Source of the DNA: Gracilimonas sp965227785
GTDB lineage: Bacteria; Bacteroidota; Rhodothermia; Balneolales; Balneolaceae
Assembly (NCBI RefSeq): GCF_965227785.1
Contig: NZ_OZ245785.1
Location: 62,001-126,000, forward strand
Length of the DNA stretch: 64,000 nt
Direction: 5' to 3'
The position numbers and the translations under genes were made by a program. Shown piece by piece: positions 17,087 through 25,361 of the stretch; the stretch's first letter is position 1, and each line of letters starts with the position of its first letter. The notes below the pieces were generated by a model. It was not told the origin of the DNA and searched no databases. It saw nothing but the letters and a program-made list of their open reading frames with translations.

Positions 17087-20000
17087 ATGAAAGTATTCAA
17101 AGCATGTTTCGGGGTAATAATATTTTTAATTAGTAGCTTATCTACATCTGTTTTAGCACAAGGAATTTATGATTTAAATAAGCATATGGTTCAACCCGAG
17201 CATAGTTCTTTTACAGAGTATGATAAACCTACGGTTGATGCACAAGGAAATCTAAATTTGTCAATTAATTTGGGAGTTGTACCTGGAAGAGGCATCGATT
17301 TTCCAATTACTCTTACCTATCAGTCTGGTATTAAAGTAATGCAACCTTCAAGCTGGATAGGTTTAGGTTGGAACTTTAGTCCGGGGGCAATATCAAGAAC
17401 ACCCTCCATTGGATATGTTGATCCTGCATTTGGCTCATCTTATCAGGAGAGTAGCGGTGTTGATATATTTGATATTAGTGGAGTAAATAGAGCACCTGAT
17501 AGGTTCACAGTTACGCTTCCAGGTCGTGGATCTGCTGAATTAGTTCAAGTTAAGGAACCTAGTTTTTCGTCTAATACATATCCGCAGTATCAAACTGGAG
17601 ATTTTGTAACTCTGGATCATAAAGCATGGAAGATTGAATATCAGACGGGTATTAAAACAATAGCTGGGGTAACTACCGGTATTAGACTTGATTTAGAAAC
17701 AGCATACGATGCTACTACAATTGACGAAAAACAGGATTTTACCAAATTTTTAATTACAGTGGAAGATGGGACAAGTTATCTATTTTCTGAACCCACTATG
17801 GCCTATGTTGATCTGGAGGACAGTACTTCAGCAGCTCAATCAACTATTTTAAAAAGACAAGATTATATTTCGACTTGGCGACTGGTGGCAATTTTTGGCG
17901 ATAATTATCAAGATAGTCGATGGAGTGTTCCTTCCGGTACAGAAAAAGGTTCTTGGGTTAAGCTTACCTATGGGTCAGTCTATATGGACTATGATGATGG
18001 GAATGCAGGTCATGACAAAGAGATATACCGGCAAACCAGGTATTTAAGTGAAATTAAAACTCCGGTTGGGAGTGCTAACTTTACGACAGCCTCTCGAATT
18101 GAACCGATGCTTCAAGGGTGGGAAAAAGATGAAGTATATTTTACTAACAATACGCAAAGAAAGCTTACAAAGATCAAATTTTATGAAGGTGGATTGATTA
18201 AAGAAATAGATTTTATTCACGACAACTCTTTCAATCCTTATCCCGATGGCGAAACCAGTAAAGGAAGGCTTAAGCTAAAAGAAATAACCATTAAAGGGAA
18301 AAATGGAGGGAATATACCAGGATATGAGTTCAGCTATGTAGAGAATCCAAGCATATCTTGGCCATATGGATTGAATAATTATGAAATGATTACTTGTCTA
18401 GATGAGTATGGCTATATAAATGAATCCGAATTAGGGTGGATGAATACAGGTTTCACCAGTGGTTGTGAATCACCTATTGGAGGAGCTGATTCGCATGATA
18501 AGTCTAAAGCGGATTCCTGGAGTTTGTCATCCATTACTTACCCAACAGGATTAGTTGACAGTGTTGATTACCGGACAAAATTTGTTAAAGGAGATGAAGA
18601 TATTGATTTTTATAGGCTTGCTGAAGATCAACCTGATTACTATAAACCGCTATTTAGTGCCTCAGCAAGTGACTCTGTATTTGTAGGCGGTCCATTGGTT
18701 CATTCCATAAAAAGAGCTAGTAACTTTGATTCTTCTAATAATGATGAAGTGTATGTTCAAAAGTATAGTTATTCTGGCGCTACGCTTTCGGGTATACCTA
18801 ATAATTATTTTAAGATATCGGGATATGATGGTGATTATAATATGGTATTCTCAGGTAGCACAGATGATGGTTCTATCTACTATTCAAAAGTTGAAACTAT
18901 GTTTTATCCCGGCGGAAGTAATGGAGCCGGAAGTTATGTATCAAAGGAAGTGAAAAAATTCTCAATTGGTAATGACCCAATAATAATTCAGGCATCAGAA
19001 TCGGTCGCATGTCCCGGAGAATATTATATCGAAATAGCGCCTGGTAGATATCCTACTTGCCTTGGAGAGTATGTTTGGAGTGACAATAGAACATGGAATT
19101 GGGGAAAATTACTGGTTGTGAAACAGGAAACGAATAGTGGAATTGCGTATACGAAAATTGATAGCACGCAGTATAATTACTCGATTGCCGGAACATCTAA
19201 TCCAGGCCGTACGAATCATATTTGGACTGTAGAAGGGTCTACACTTAGTCATACTGCAAACTTGTATCAGCGGGCAAAAAGAATTTCATCCAAAATTAGT
19301 ATAGATGGTGATTCATATTCTGAAACTTCTTATTCCTATAAAACAAATACGAATCTTAAAAATGAAATAATCTCCGAAACAGGATCCTCAGAACAAAGAA
19401 AGAAAAAAATAACAAGAGCCCATGAGATTTCTCAATATTCTGAAATCAAAAACAGAAATATGTTAACTCAGGTTGTGCGGGAGGATATTGGATATAAAGA
19501 ATCGGGGTCTTGGCATTGGAAGAATAGTTCAACAACGACATGGAAATATGTCGGTTCAATTTCTACCCCTGAATTTTACAGGCCATGGAAAAAGTTTTCC
19601 TGGAAGGCTGATCAGCCGCAGACAGGAAGTCCTGCTAGCTTTAGTGAATGGACCAGTGGAAGTACTCCTTCAGGATGGTTGCTAGAAAAAGAAATGACAG
19701 AATATGATGACTATGGGAACTTAAAAGAAGTGCTTTTACCTAATTCTACAACCATTAGTTATGGGTACTTTTTGGGTACAAATAAATTATCTTATGTGGG
19801 TATAGAAGAGGGGGTGGGGACTAATCCTACTTCCTTAGATATTAATATTTGGTATGACAACGATTTCAGAAAGGTAAGTCGCACAAGAGATCAAAATGAA
19901 GTTAATACGTATTATGAGTATGACGAATTTGGACGACTTATCTCAATTAAAAATCATAATCAAAAGCTTTTAAAGAGCTATCAATATGATTATGAATTAA

Positions 20001-23000
20001 ACTTTTCTCCTAGCTATACGCTAAATCGTATAATTAAAACCACCTATACGAACCCGTCTGATACCAGTGATAACATAAGATCTTATATGTACTACGATGG
20101 TATGGCTCGCATCAGGCAATCAGTATCCGAATTTGAGAATAGTTATCTGGTTAATCACTATGATTACGATGAAATGGGGTTTCTTGAGAAAGAGTGGAGA
20201 CCTTATTTAGATCATAATATTTATATAAGTAATGGTGAGTTTTTAAATCCATCAACAGCAAGAAGTGCTGTTACTCAATATTATAAGACAGAGCTTGGGC
20301 TTTCGTATAATCCCCATCCGTATACAAAAACGGAATATTATGACATAGCGGTACCAAAATTATATAAAGAATTTCCAGCCTGGACGAATACTCAAGAGAA
20401 CAATCAAGTTAATTTTGGACAAGCCACAGTTAATGGTGTTGCTACCAGGTACTCACAGATGATCGATGAAGAAGGAAACAAAACCAAGGTTTATAAAAAC
20501 TATTTGGGGGAAGAAATAAGACGAATTGTTGCTGAGAATACATCTTCCGAAATGATTACTGATTTTGAGTATGATGAGGTGGGAAACCTTGTAAAGTCAA
20601 TATCGCCTCGAGGATTAGAAACTACCTATGAGTATAATACGCTTGGTCAACTAACTCAGAAGACTCTCCCGGATCAGGATGCAAGTGTAGATTATCGTTA
20701 CGATAAAGTAGGCAATTTACGATTTGAACGAGATGCTAACCATAAGTCGCAGAAGAATGATCTTTCGACTAGTATTAATGGTGGAACATATGTTTCTAAG
20801 ACTTTGACGGTAACTACAGATGGAGAGTTGGAACTGGATTATTGCTGGGTTGATTTATTTTTAGGAAACTATTACATAACCGTAGAAGATACAGATACTG
20901 GGGTTGATATTGATACAAAAACTCTGTCCTCGGAAAGTGGGTGTCAAGGTCCGTTTACATATGAAGTTGAGCCAGGGAATTATCGATTTATCGGGCAAGC
21001 ACAAGATCCGGGGGATATTGTAACATTCCAGGGAACATTTGCTTTTGATTCCTATGATGTCTACAAATACACCAAATATGACCGATTAGGGCGACCTATT
21101 GAGACCGGAGAATACAGTGGCGGTGTGAGTTTTGCTTCAGCCAATCCCGATGATGAGGATTTCCCAACTATGGGGCACCAGCCCAATGTTAAATATTACT
21201 ATGATGGAGATCAGGCATATAATGGTGGGGCCTTAACTCCCCAGAATTTGAATGGGAGAATCTCAAAGAAAGAGTATAGGGATTTGAGTGAAACCGGTGG
21301 ATGGGGAGATACATGGTATTCCTATAACGCACTTGGATTAGTAGAAGCAGTAATACAAAAAGTGCCAGGATTGGCGCAACAACATATTATTAATTATAGT
21401 TATGATGAGTTTGGAAGGCTTACTCAAATAGATTACGAAGAAAATCTTCCATTTAATGCGGAAGAATTCCACTGGCGATATAGCTATGACGATATGGGAC
21501 GGCTTGAAAAAGTAGAAACCAGCTCAAACGGATCGACATGGATAAAAGATGTTGAATATAGTAGCTATTCAGCAGATAACCAGATAGAGCAAGTGAGGTT
21601 AGGCAATAGCAATATTCAAACCGTAGATTATGCCCATGACATTAGAGGGTGGCTTGAAAAGGTTAATAACACCTCCTCTATAGGCAGTGATAAATTTGCC
21701 ATGAAACTTAGCTATGCCGCCAATGGAAATATAAGCCAGCAACAATGGAGACAGCCTGCTAAAAATTCCTACCTAGCCACCTATAATTATAGCTACGATG
21801 CAGCCAATCGGTTAACCAGTGCAAACTTTACCGGATCAGGCTATAGTTCAAATGCTTTTGATGTAACTAATATTACATACGATGATAATGGAAACCTCAC
21901 ACAATATATACGTTATGATAATGCTGGAGATATAGGCCAGGATGCTACAGGATATATGGGCTATACGATTGAATCTGGTAGTAACAAAATCAACTATTCC
22001 AGGGACCAAATTCTGTATGAACAGTATGATTTTAGCTATGATGCTAATGGTAATATGACCGAAAATGAGTTAAACGGATTGGTATCTGCTCAATATGACT
22101 GGAGAAACCTACCCTCACAGATGATCACAGGTTCGGCTACACTAAAATACGCTTATGATGCAGATGGAAACCGAGTGAAGAAAGCAAGAAGTGGCGGAAC
22201 GGAAACGCTATATGTTCGGGGAGCAAATGGAGAACCTCTGGTAGTTTTTGTCGATGATCACGTAGCTTTTTATAACATTGTTTCTGGCGGAGATGTGCTA
22301 GGCACTTATGACGGCTCTCAGCGCAGGTATTTCATTAAGGACCAATTAGGAAGTATTCGAACTACGGTAGATCAAAGTGGCAATGTAGATGGCTATGATG
22401 ATTATTACCCGTTTGGCTTGATTATGCCGGGACGTTCATCAAATTCAGCGAACCCTGCTGATAATTATAAATTTACTGGCCATGAAAGGGATGATGAAGG
22501 AAATCTTACTTTAGATTATATGATGGCTAGAAATTATGATCCTGAGATAGGGCGTTTTTTACAGACAGATCCTTTGTCTGCAGAATATCCTGGTATTTCT
22601 CCATACAGCTATGTCCTTAATACTCCACTTAGTTTGAATGACCCATCGGGAAAGTTTCCAACTTGCATTGATAATTGTGATGAAATCTATAGTATCGGAA
22701 GTACTATTGAAAATAAATATGGTAATTTTAGATACATAGGAAAGAATCGATGGTTAGATGTTAATAACCAGATAGAGTTTGGATCAGAAATAGCTTCACA
22801 ATTCATAGATAAAATCAACTCCATGGAAGGTGGGTTTAACCTAATTCCAAATCAGAATGGTCCATTTTTCTATAGCGAAATTGGCTATACTGCAGTTGAA
22901 GGAACAGGCATACATGGATCCCATGTTGCTGGAGGTGGTTTTAATGTTTTTTATAATGGGTCACAATCAAATATGACGTATAGCGGTTATGTTAAAACTA

Positions 23001-23287
23001 GTGCTAATGCTGGTCAAAAGATTAACAATGAAAGTAGTTTGAATATATTACAAAATGGTAATGTGACAAATTCTTCAACCTTTAATCCAAATGCACCTAC
23101 AATAAGCCCGTTCTATGGGAAAATGAGTAATCATTATAACCTTGGTACAGCATCAATAAATCTTCCAAATAGTGGTAAGTTCAATGTGCAGCTAGTTACT
23201 GGTTATTCTTATAGCAACTCAGGAATAGGTTTAATTTCTAAATCAACATCAAATCTAATTAATATTTACTACTATACAGTCGAATGA
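17087..23287 (+). CDS. Secreted RHS/YD-repeat polymorphic toxin 1
   Basis: 2066 aa. A signal peptide (about 1-25, ending VLAQG) is followed by an N-terminal region typical of Bacteroidota RHS proteins (about 30-330, with a WIGLGWNFSPGAISR signature). YD/RHS repeats (YEYDEFGRL, FEYDEVGNLVKS, YSYDEFGRLTQI and many more) run from about 930 to 1780. An inserted beta-rich module lies at about 1235-1320. The RHS-associated core (YYPFGLIMPGR ... KFTGHERDDEGN ... ARNYDPEIGRFLQTDPL) ends at DPSGK near 1853. The last 213 residues are the variable C-terminal toxin candidate, Asn/Ser-rich, with no motif I recognise. Residues about 1366-1776 are identical to the second RHS protein. It ends overlapping the lipoprotein gene by 4 bp. 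Confidence 0.92.
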   Translation: MKVFKACFGVIIFLISSLSTSVLAQGIYDLNKHMVQPEHSSFTEYDKPTVDAQGNLNLSINLGVVPGRGIDFPITLTYQSGIKVMQPSSWIGLGWNFSPGAISRTPSIGYVDPAFGSSYQESSGVDIFDISGVNRAPDRFTVTLPGRGSAELVQVKEPSFSSNTYPQYQTGDFVTLDHKAWKIEYQTGIKTIAGVTTGIRLDLETAYDATTIDEKQDFTKFLITVEDGTSYLFSEPTMAYVDLEDSTSAAQSTILKRQDYISTWRLVAIFGDNYQDSRWSVPSGTEKGSWVKLTYGSVYMDYDDGNAGHDKEIYRQTRYLSEIKTPVGSANFTTASRIEPMLQGWEKDEVYFTNNTQRKLTKIKFYEGGLIKEIDFIHDNSFNPYPDGETSKGRLKLKEITIKGKNGGNIPGYEFSYVENPSISWPYGLNNYEMITCLDEYGYINESELGWMNTGFTSGCESPIGGADSHDKSKADSWSLSSITYPTGLVDSVDYRTKFVKGDEDIDFYRLAEDQPDYYKPLFSASASDSVFVGGPLVHSIKRASNFDSSNNDEVYVQKYSYSGATLSGIPNNYFKISGYDGDYNMVFSGSTDDGSIYYSKVETMFYPGGSNGAGSYVSKEVKKFSIGNDPIIIQASESVACPGEYYIEIAPGRYPTCLGEYVWSDNRTWNWGKLLVVKQETNSGIAYTKIDSTQYNYSIAGTSNPGRTNHIWTVEGSTLSHTANLYQRAKRISSKISIDGDSYSETSYSYKTNTNLKNEIISETGSSEQRKKKITRAHEISQYSEIKNRNMLTQVVREDIGYKESGSWHWKNSSTTTWKYVGSISTPEFYRPWKKFSWKADQPQTGSPASFSEWTSGSTPSGWLLEKEMTEYDDYGNLKEVLLPNSTTISYGYFLGTNKLSYVGIEEGVGTNPTSLDINIWYDNDFRKVSRTRDQNEVNTYYEYDEFGRLISIKNHNQKLLKSYQYDYELNFSPSYTLNRIIKTTYTNPSDTSDNIRSYMYYDGMARIRQSVSEFENSYLVNHYDYDEMGFLEKEWRPYLDHNIYISNGEFLNPSTARSAVTQYYKTELGLSYNPHPYTKTEYYDIAVPKLYKEFPAWTNTQENNQVNFGQATVNGVATRYSQMIDEEGNKTKVYKNYLGEEIRRIVAENTSSEMITDFEYDEVGNLVKSISPRGLETTYEYNTLGQLTQKTLPDQDASVDYRYDKVGNLRFERDANHKSQKNDLSTSINGGTYVSKTLTVTTDGELELDYCWVDLFLGNYYITVEDTDTGVDIDTKTLSSESGCQGPFTYEVEPGNYRFIGQAQDPGDIVTFQGTFAFDSYDVYKYTKYDRLGRPIETGEYSGGVSFASANPDDEDFPTMGHQPNVKYYYDGDQAYNGGALTPQNLNGRISKKEYRDLSETGGWGDTWYSYNALGLVEAVIQKVPGLAQQHIINYSYDEFGRLTQIDYEENLPFNAEEFHWRYSYDDMGRLEKVETSSNGSTWIKDVEYSSYSADNQIEQVRLGNSNIQTVDYAHDIRGWLEKVNNTSSIGSDKFAMKLSYAANGNISQQQWRQPAKNSYLATYNYSYDAANRLTSANFTGSGYSSNAFDVTNITYDDNGNLTQYIRYDNAGDIGQDATGYMGYTIESGSNKINYSRDQILYEQYDFSYDANGNMTENELNGLVSAQYDWRNLPSQMITGSATLKYAYDADGNRVKKARSGGTETLYVRGANGEPLVVFVDDHVAFYNIVSGGDVLGTYDGSQRRYFIKDQLGSIRTTVDQSGNVDGYDDYYPFGLIMPGRSSNSANPADNYKFTGHERDDEGNLTLDYMMARNYDPEIGRFLQTDPLSAEYPGISPYSYVLNTPLSLNDPSGKFPTCIDNCDEIYSIGSTIENKYGNFRYIGKNRWLDVNNQIEFGSEIASQFIDKINSMEGGFNLIPNQNGPFFYSEIGYTAVEGTGIHGSHVAGGGFNVFYNGSQSNMTYSGYVKTSANAGQKINNESSLNILQNGNVTNSSTFNPNAPTISPFYGKMSNHYNLGTASINLPNSGKFNVQLVTGYSYSNSGIGLISKSTSNLINIYYYTVE
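21182..22416 (+). repeat. 1,235-bp tract identical to 30723-31957 (copy 1)
   Basis: Line-by-line comparison with the second RHS gene at a constant offset of 9,541 bases shows no mismatch from the CCCAATGTT at 21182 to the CCGTTTGG ending at 22416. The sequence diverges sharply on both sides. The tract encodes the end of the RHS barrel and stops at the start of the RHS-associated core. It is a direct repeat. Confidence 0.95.
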
Positions 23288-23901
23288 TGAAATTTATTAT
23301 AAAGATAGTATTTGTAATTATACTAGCATCTTGTTCTAAAACAAATAACTATGATTGCAAACCGAAAGAGTTAGAAGATTATAGTTCTAATTTGGTTAAT
23401 GAATACAATGAGATAAGAAGAAGTAATTCTTTTATATCTGATACATCTTCAGTTCAAAGTGCTTTAGAAAAGTTGAACATTCTATTAGAAAGAGATTCTA
23501 CTTTTATTCCAGCACTTAAATATAGTTCGGAATTATATTGTATGAATAGTTCTATAGATAAAGCAATAATTAATTCGAAAAAAGCCTACGAACTTGATCA
23601 ATGTGACATATATAATCTTCCATATTTATCTTTTCTTCACTCATTGAATGGAAATGAAGATTCTGCGAAAGTGTATCTCGACAAAGCACTATCAGCTTTC
23701 AAAGCTAGATGTTTAGATGGGTGTAAAATCGAGGATGAGTCTAATCTATTATTTCTGAAATTATATTCAGGAAAAATAACAATAAAAGCATACCAAGAAA
23801 AGGTAAATATACTTGGCGATGGAGAGGTTGCTTATCTAGCAGACGTGTTTAAAGATTTTAAAAAGGAAAAGTTCTTAGAGAATTTATGTAGCTTACAATA
23901 A
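23284..23901 (+). CDS. Lipoprotein, candidate immunity protein for RHS toxin 1
   Basis: 205 aa. The N-terminus is a lipoprotein signal (IIKIVFVIILASCSK, lipobox LASC). The rest is helical and looks TPR-like (ALEKLNILLERDSTFIPALKYSSELYC, then AIINSKKAYELDQ). It overlaps the RHS stop by four bases, the position of immunity genes in RHS loci, and is a diverged paralogue of the lipoprotein at 24258, sharing NEYNEI, an FIPA motif, CLDGCKIED versus CEKGNCSKED, and an F-K/R-EFL near the end. A membrane-anchored periplasmic immunity protein would imply a toxin that acts in the envelope. That role is inferred from position. Confidence 0.75.
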   Translation: MMKFIIKIVFVIILASCSKTNNYDCKPKELEDYSSNLVNEYNEIRRSNSFISDTSSVQSALEKLNILLERDSTFIPALKYSSELYCMNSSIDKAIINSKKAYELDQCDIYNLPYLSFLHSLNGNEDSAKVYLDKALSAFKARCLDGCKIEDESNLLFLKLYSGKITIKAYQEKVNILGDGEVAYLADVFKDFKKEKFLENLCSLQ

Positions 23902-23941
23902 CAATATAATTTCTTGAGAATCCCCTCTTCCTTATCGTGCA

Positions 23942-23981
23942 GCTCTGCTCCCCAATGCCCTATGGAGGCTCCGCCTTAAGC
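23942..23981 (+). repeat. 40-bp imperfect direct repeat, left copy
   Basis: Matches 24954-24993 at 34 of 40 positions, sharing GCTCTGCTCC and ATGGAGGCTC blocks. It contains a short inverted repeat (GAGGC ... GCCT). The two copies bracket the orphan toxin/immunity module. Confidence 0.75.
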
Positions 23982-24261
23982 TTTTAACTCGTCCCTTGAA
24001 AGAACCGACTATAATTTTTCGGGTGCAATTCAAGCCATAGATAATAATGGGAGTATTATTCAACATTCCAATCTTGTAAGGGGCACAGAAATATATCCTA
24101 CTAACAGTATTTCTTTAGGACACACACAAATGAATTTGCCAAAAGTGCCGGGAACAGGGATAAGATTCAATGCGACGTTTTCTAATAATAATTACCGAGG
24201 AATAACTGCTACCACAAGAAATATGTTGAATATTAATTTATACAGGGTTCAATTAAAATGA
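23980..24261 (+). pseudogene. Orphan RHS C-terminal fragment (displaced toxin tip)
   Basis: An open frame with no proper start runs from just after a stop at 23977-23979 to the TGA at 24259-24261, about 93 codons. Its end resembles the C-terminus of RHS protein 1: SLGHTQMNLP ... NATFSNNNYRGIT ... NMLNINLYRV here, against NLGTASINLP ... LVTGYSYSNSGIG ... NLINIYYYTV there. The stop overlaps the next ATG as ATGA, exactly as RHS 1 overlaps its lipoprotein gene. The best reading is the tip of a former RHS toxin left behind with its immunity gene after a new C-terminus was acquired. An internal ATG at 24130 could start at most 43 residues. Confidence 0.75.
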
Positions 24262-24890
24262 ATAGAACATTAATCTTAATACTATTCTTAATTTTTTCGT
24301 CATGTGTTGATCAAAAAACAAAACAGCATAAACCTGATTATAATAAAGATTTGATTGATGAATATAACCAAATACATAGAGACGATAGATTTATACTGGC
24401 CCAAAATTCTGATACACTTAAACTGGCAATTCAGTTAATGGACAAAATAATTGAAAAGGAACCAGAATTCATACCCGCATACTACAGTAAATATGACTAT
24501 CAGTGTAGAATAGGAAATAAACAAGGGGCTATAAATACTTTAAAGAAGATAGTTAAATATGAAAAGCACAATCTAACAACGTACTTCCATTTGGCTATGA
24601 TATATGAACAAGTTGGCTTATCTGATAGCTCACAATATTATTTAGAGTTATCAAATAAAGAGTATGGGAAGCGTTGCGAAAAGGGAAATTGTAGTAAAGA
24701 AGATCAACTAAATATTCTATACCAAAAACTTTATCAAGGGGAATTGAGTGAAGGGCAGGCATTGGTCAAGCTAAAAGATACTACTACAAAAGCTGAGTAT
24801 GATTTTTATGCTCCCTTTGTGCAGGATTTTAATCGAGATGAATTTTTAAACTCACATTGTCAAAAAATTGTTATAGATCAGGAGAATTAA
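24258..24890 (+). CDS. Orphan immunity-like lipoprotein, paralogue of the 23284 gene
   Basis: 210 aa. It has a lipoprotein signal (LILFLIFSSCVDQ, lipobox FSSC) followed by a helical TPR-like body (LAIQLMDKIIEKEPEFIPAYYSKYDYQC; AINTLKKIVKYEKHN; FHLAMIYEQVGLSDSSQYYLELS). It shares its plan and scattered motifs with the protein at 23284 over the full length. Its start overlaps the stop of the orphan RHS fragment. It probably neutralises the toxin domain of an earlier version of this locus, or of kin cells that still carry it; this is inference from position and paralogy. Confidence 0.75.
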   Translation: MNRTLILILFLIFSSCVDQKTKQHKPDYNKDLIDEYNQIHRDDRFILAQNSDTLKLAIQLMDKIIEKEPEFIPAYYSKYDYQCRIGNKQGAINTLKKIVKYEKHNLTTYFHLAMIYEQVGLSDSSQYYLELSNKEYGKRCEKGNCSKEDQLNILYQKLYQGELSEGQALVKLKDTTTKAEYDFYAPFVQDFNRDEFLNSHCQKIVIDQEN

Positions 24891-24909
24891 GAATACACTC
24901 AATTTTTTT

Positions 24910-24938
24910 ATTGGATCGACTTAAATTTGGCGGCTTTT
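24910..24938 (-). pseudogene. Tiny 3' remnant of an XRE-type regulator gene
   Basis: Read on the minus strand this encodes KAAKFKSIQ then a stop, matching KAANFKAIQ-stop at the end of the longer remnant at 33339-33575. The DNA matches 33341-33369 at 26 of 29 positions. It lies 19 bp after the orphan immunity gene, convergent to it, so both RHS loci end against the same former regulator sequence. Short, so moderate confidence. Confidence 0.5.
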
Positions 24939-24953
24939 GTCTTTGTTGCGCTG

Positions 24954-24993
24954 GCTCTGCTCCGTAATGCTCTATGGAGGCTCTGCCTCAAAC
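24954..24993 (+). repeat. 40-bp imperfect direct repeat, right copy
   Basis: Partner of 23942-23981 (34 of 40 positions identical). It contains a perfect short inverted repeat GAGGC TCT GCCTC. Confidence 0.75.
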
Positions 24994-25361
24994 TACAGTA
25001 GCTATGGCAGCAGAAATAGTGTAAGGAATCCTTCCCGAGCCGCTCTTACTTAAAAAAGTAGCCTTATCATGGCAGAAGCTGGTACAAATTTCATGAATTA
25101 TATTATTCATACTTTGTAACAAGTTCAGAGGAAAGTAGCTTTCTAATTTTATCATACTGATAATTGTATGATTGCGTTAGCCTTGAGCTGTTTAGTTTGG
25201 GAATAATAACTCAAAAAAAGCTTTCTTTTGCTCTTTTTGGGGCGCTAGTATTAATTGAAATCGAAGTTTATAATTTCCTGCAAAACTTTTTTAATGTAAC
25301 AAAGTTAGAGCTAAGTACTCCTTTACTTGTTATATAAACACTATTAAAAAATATACAAGAT
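24994..25361. other. Non-coding leader region of the second RHS gene
   Basis: About 370 AT-rich bases with no gene. The last 100 bases must hold the promoter and untranslated leader of the 2511-aa RHS gene. There is no clear Shine-Dalgarno sequence (TATACAAGAT just before the ATG), as is common in Bacteroidota relatives. I see no reliable promoter motif. Confidence 0.5.

Noticed and set aside
19900..22400. Regularly spaced similar segments that might be taken for a CRISPR array or tandem repeats
   Set aside because: They are YD/RHS protein repeats within a continuous coding frame; unit lengths vary and there are no spacers.
24130..24261. A short gene starting at the internal ATG of the orphan RHS fragment
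   Set aside because: The similarity to the RHS 1 C-terminus continues upstream of that ATG, so the frame is the tail of a lost larger gene rather than an independent small gene.
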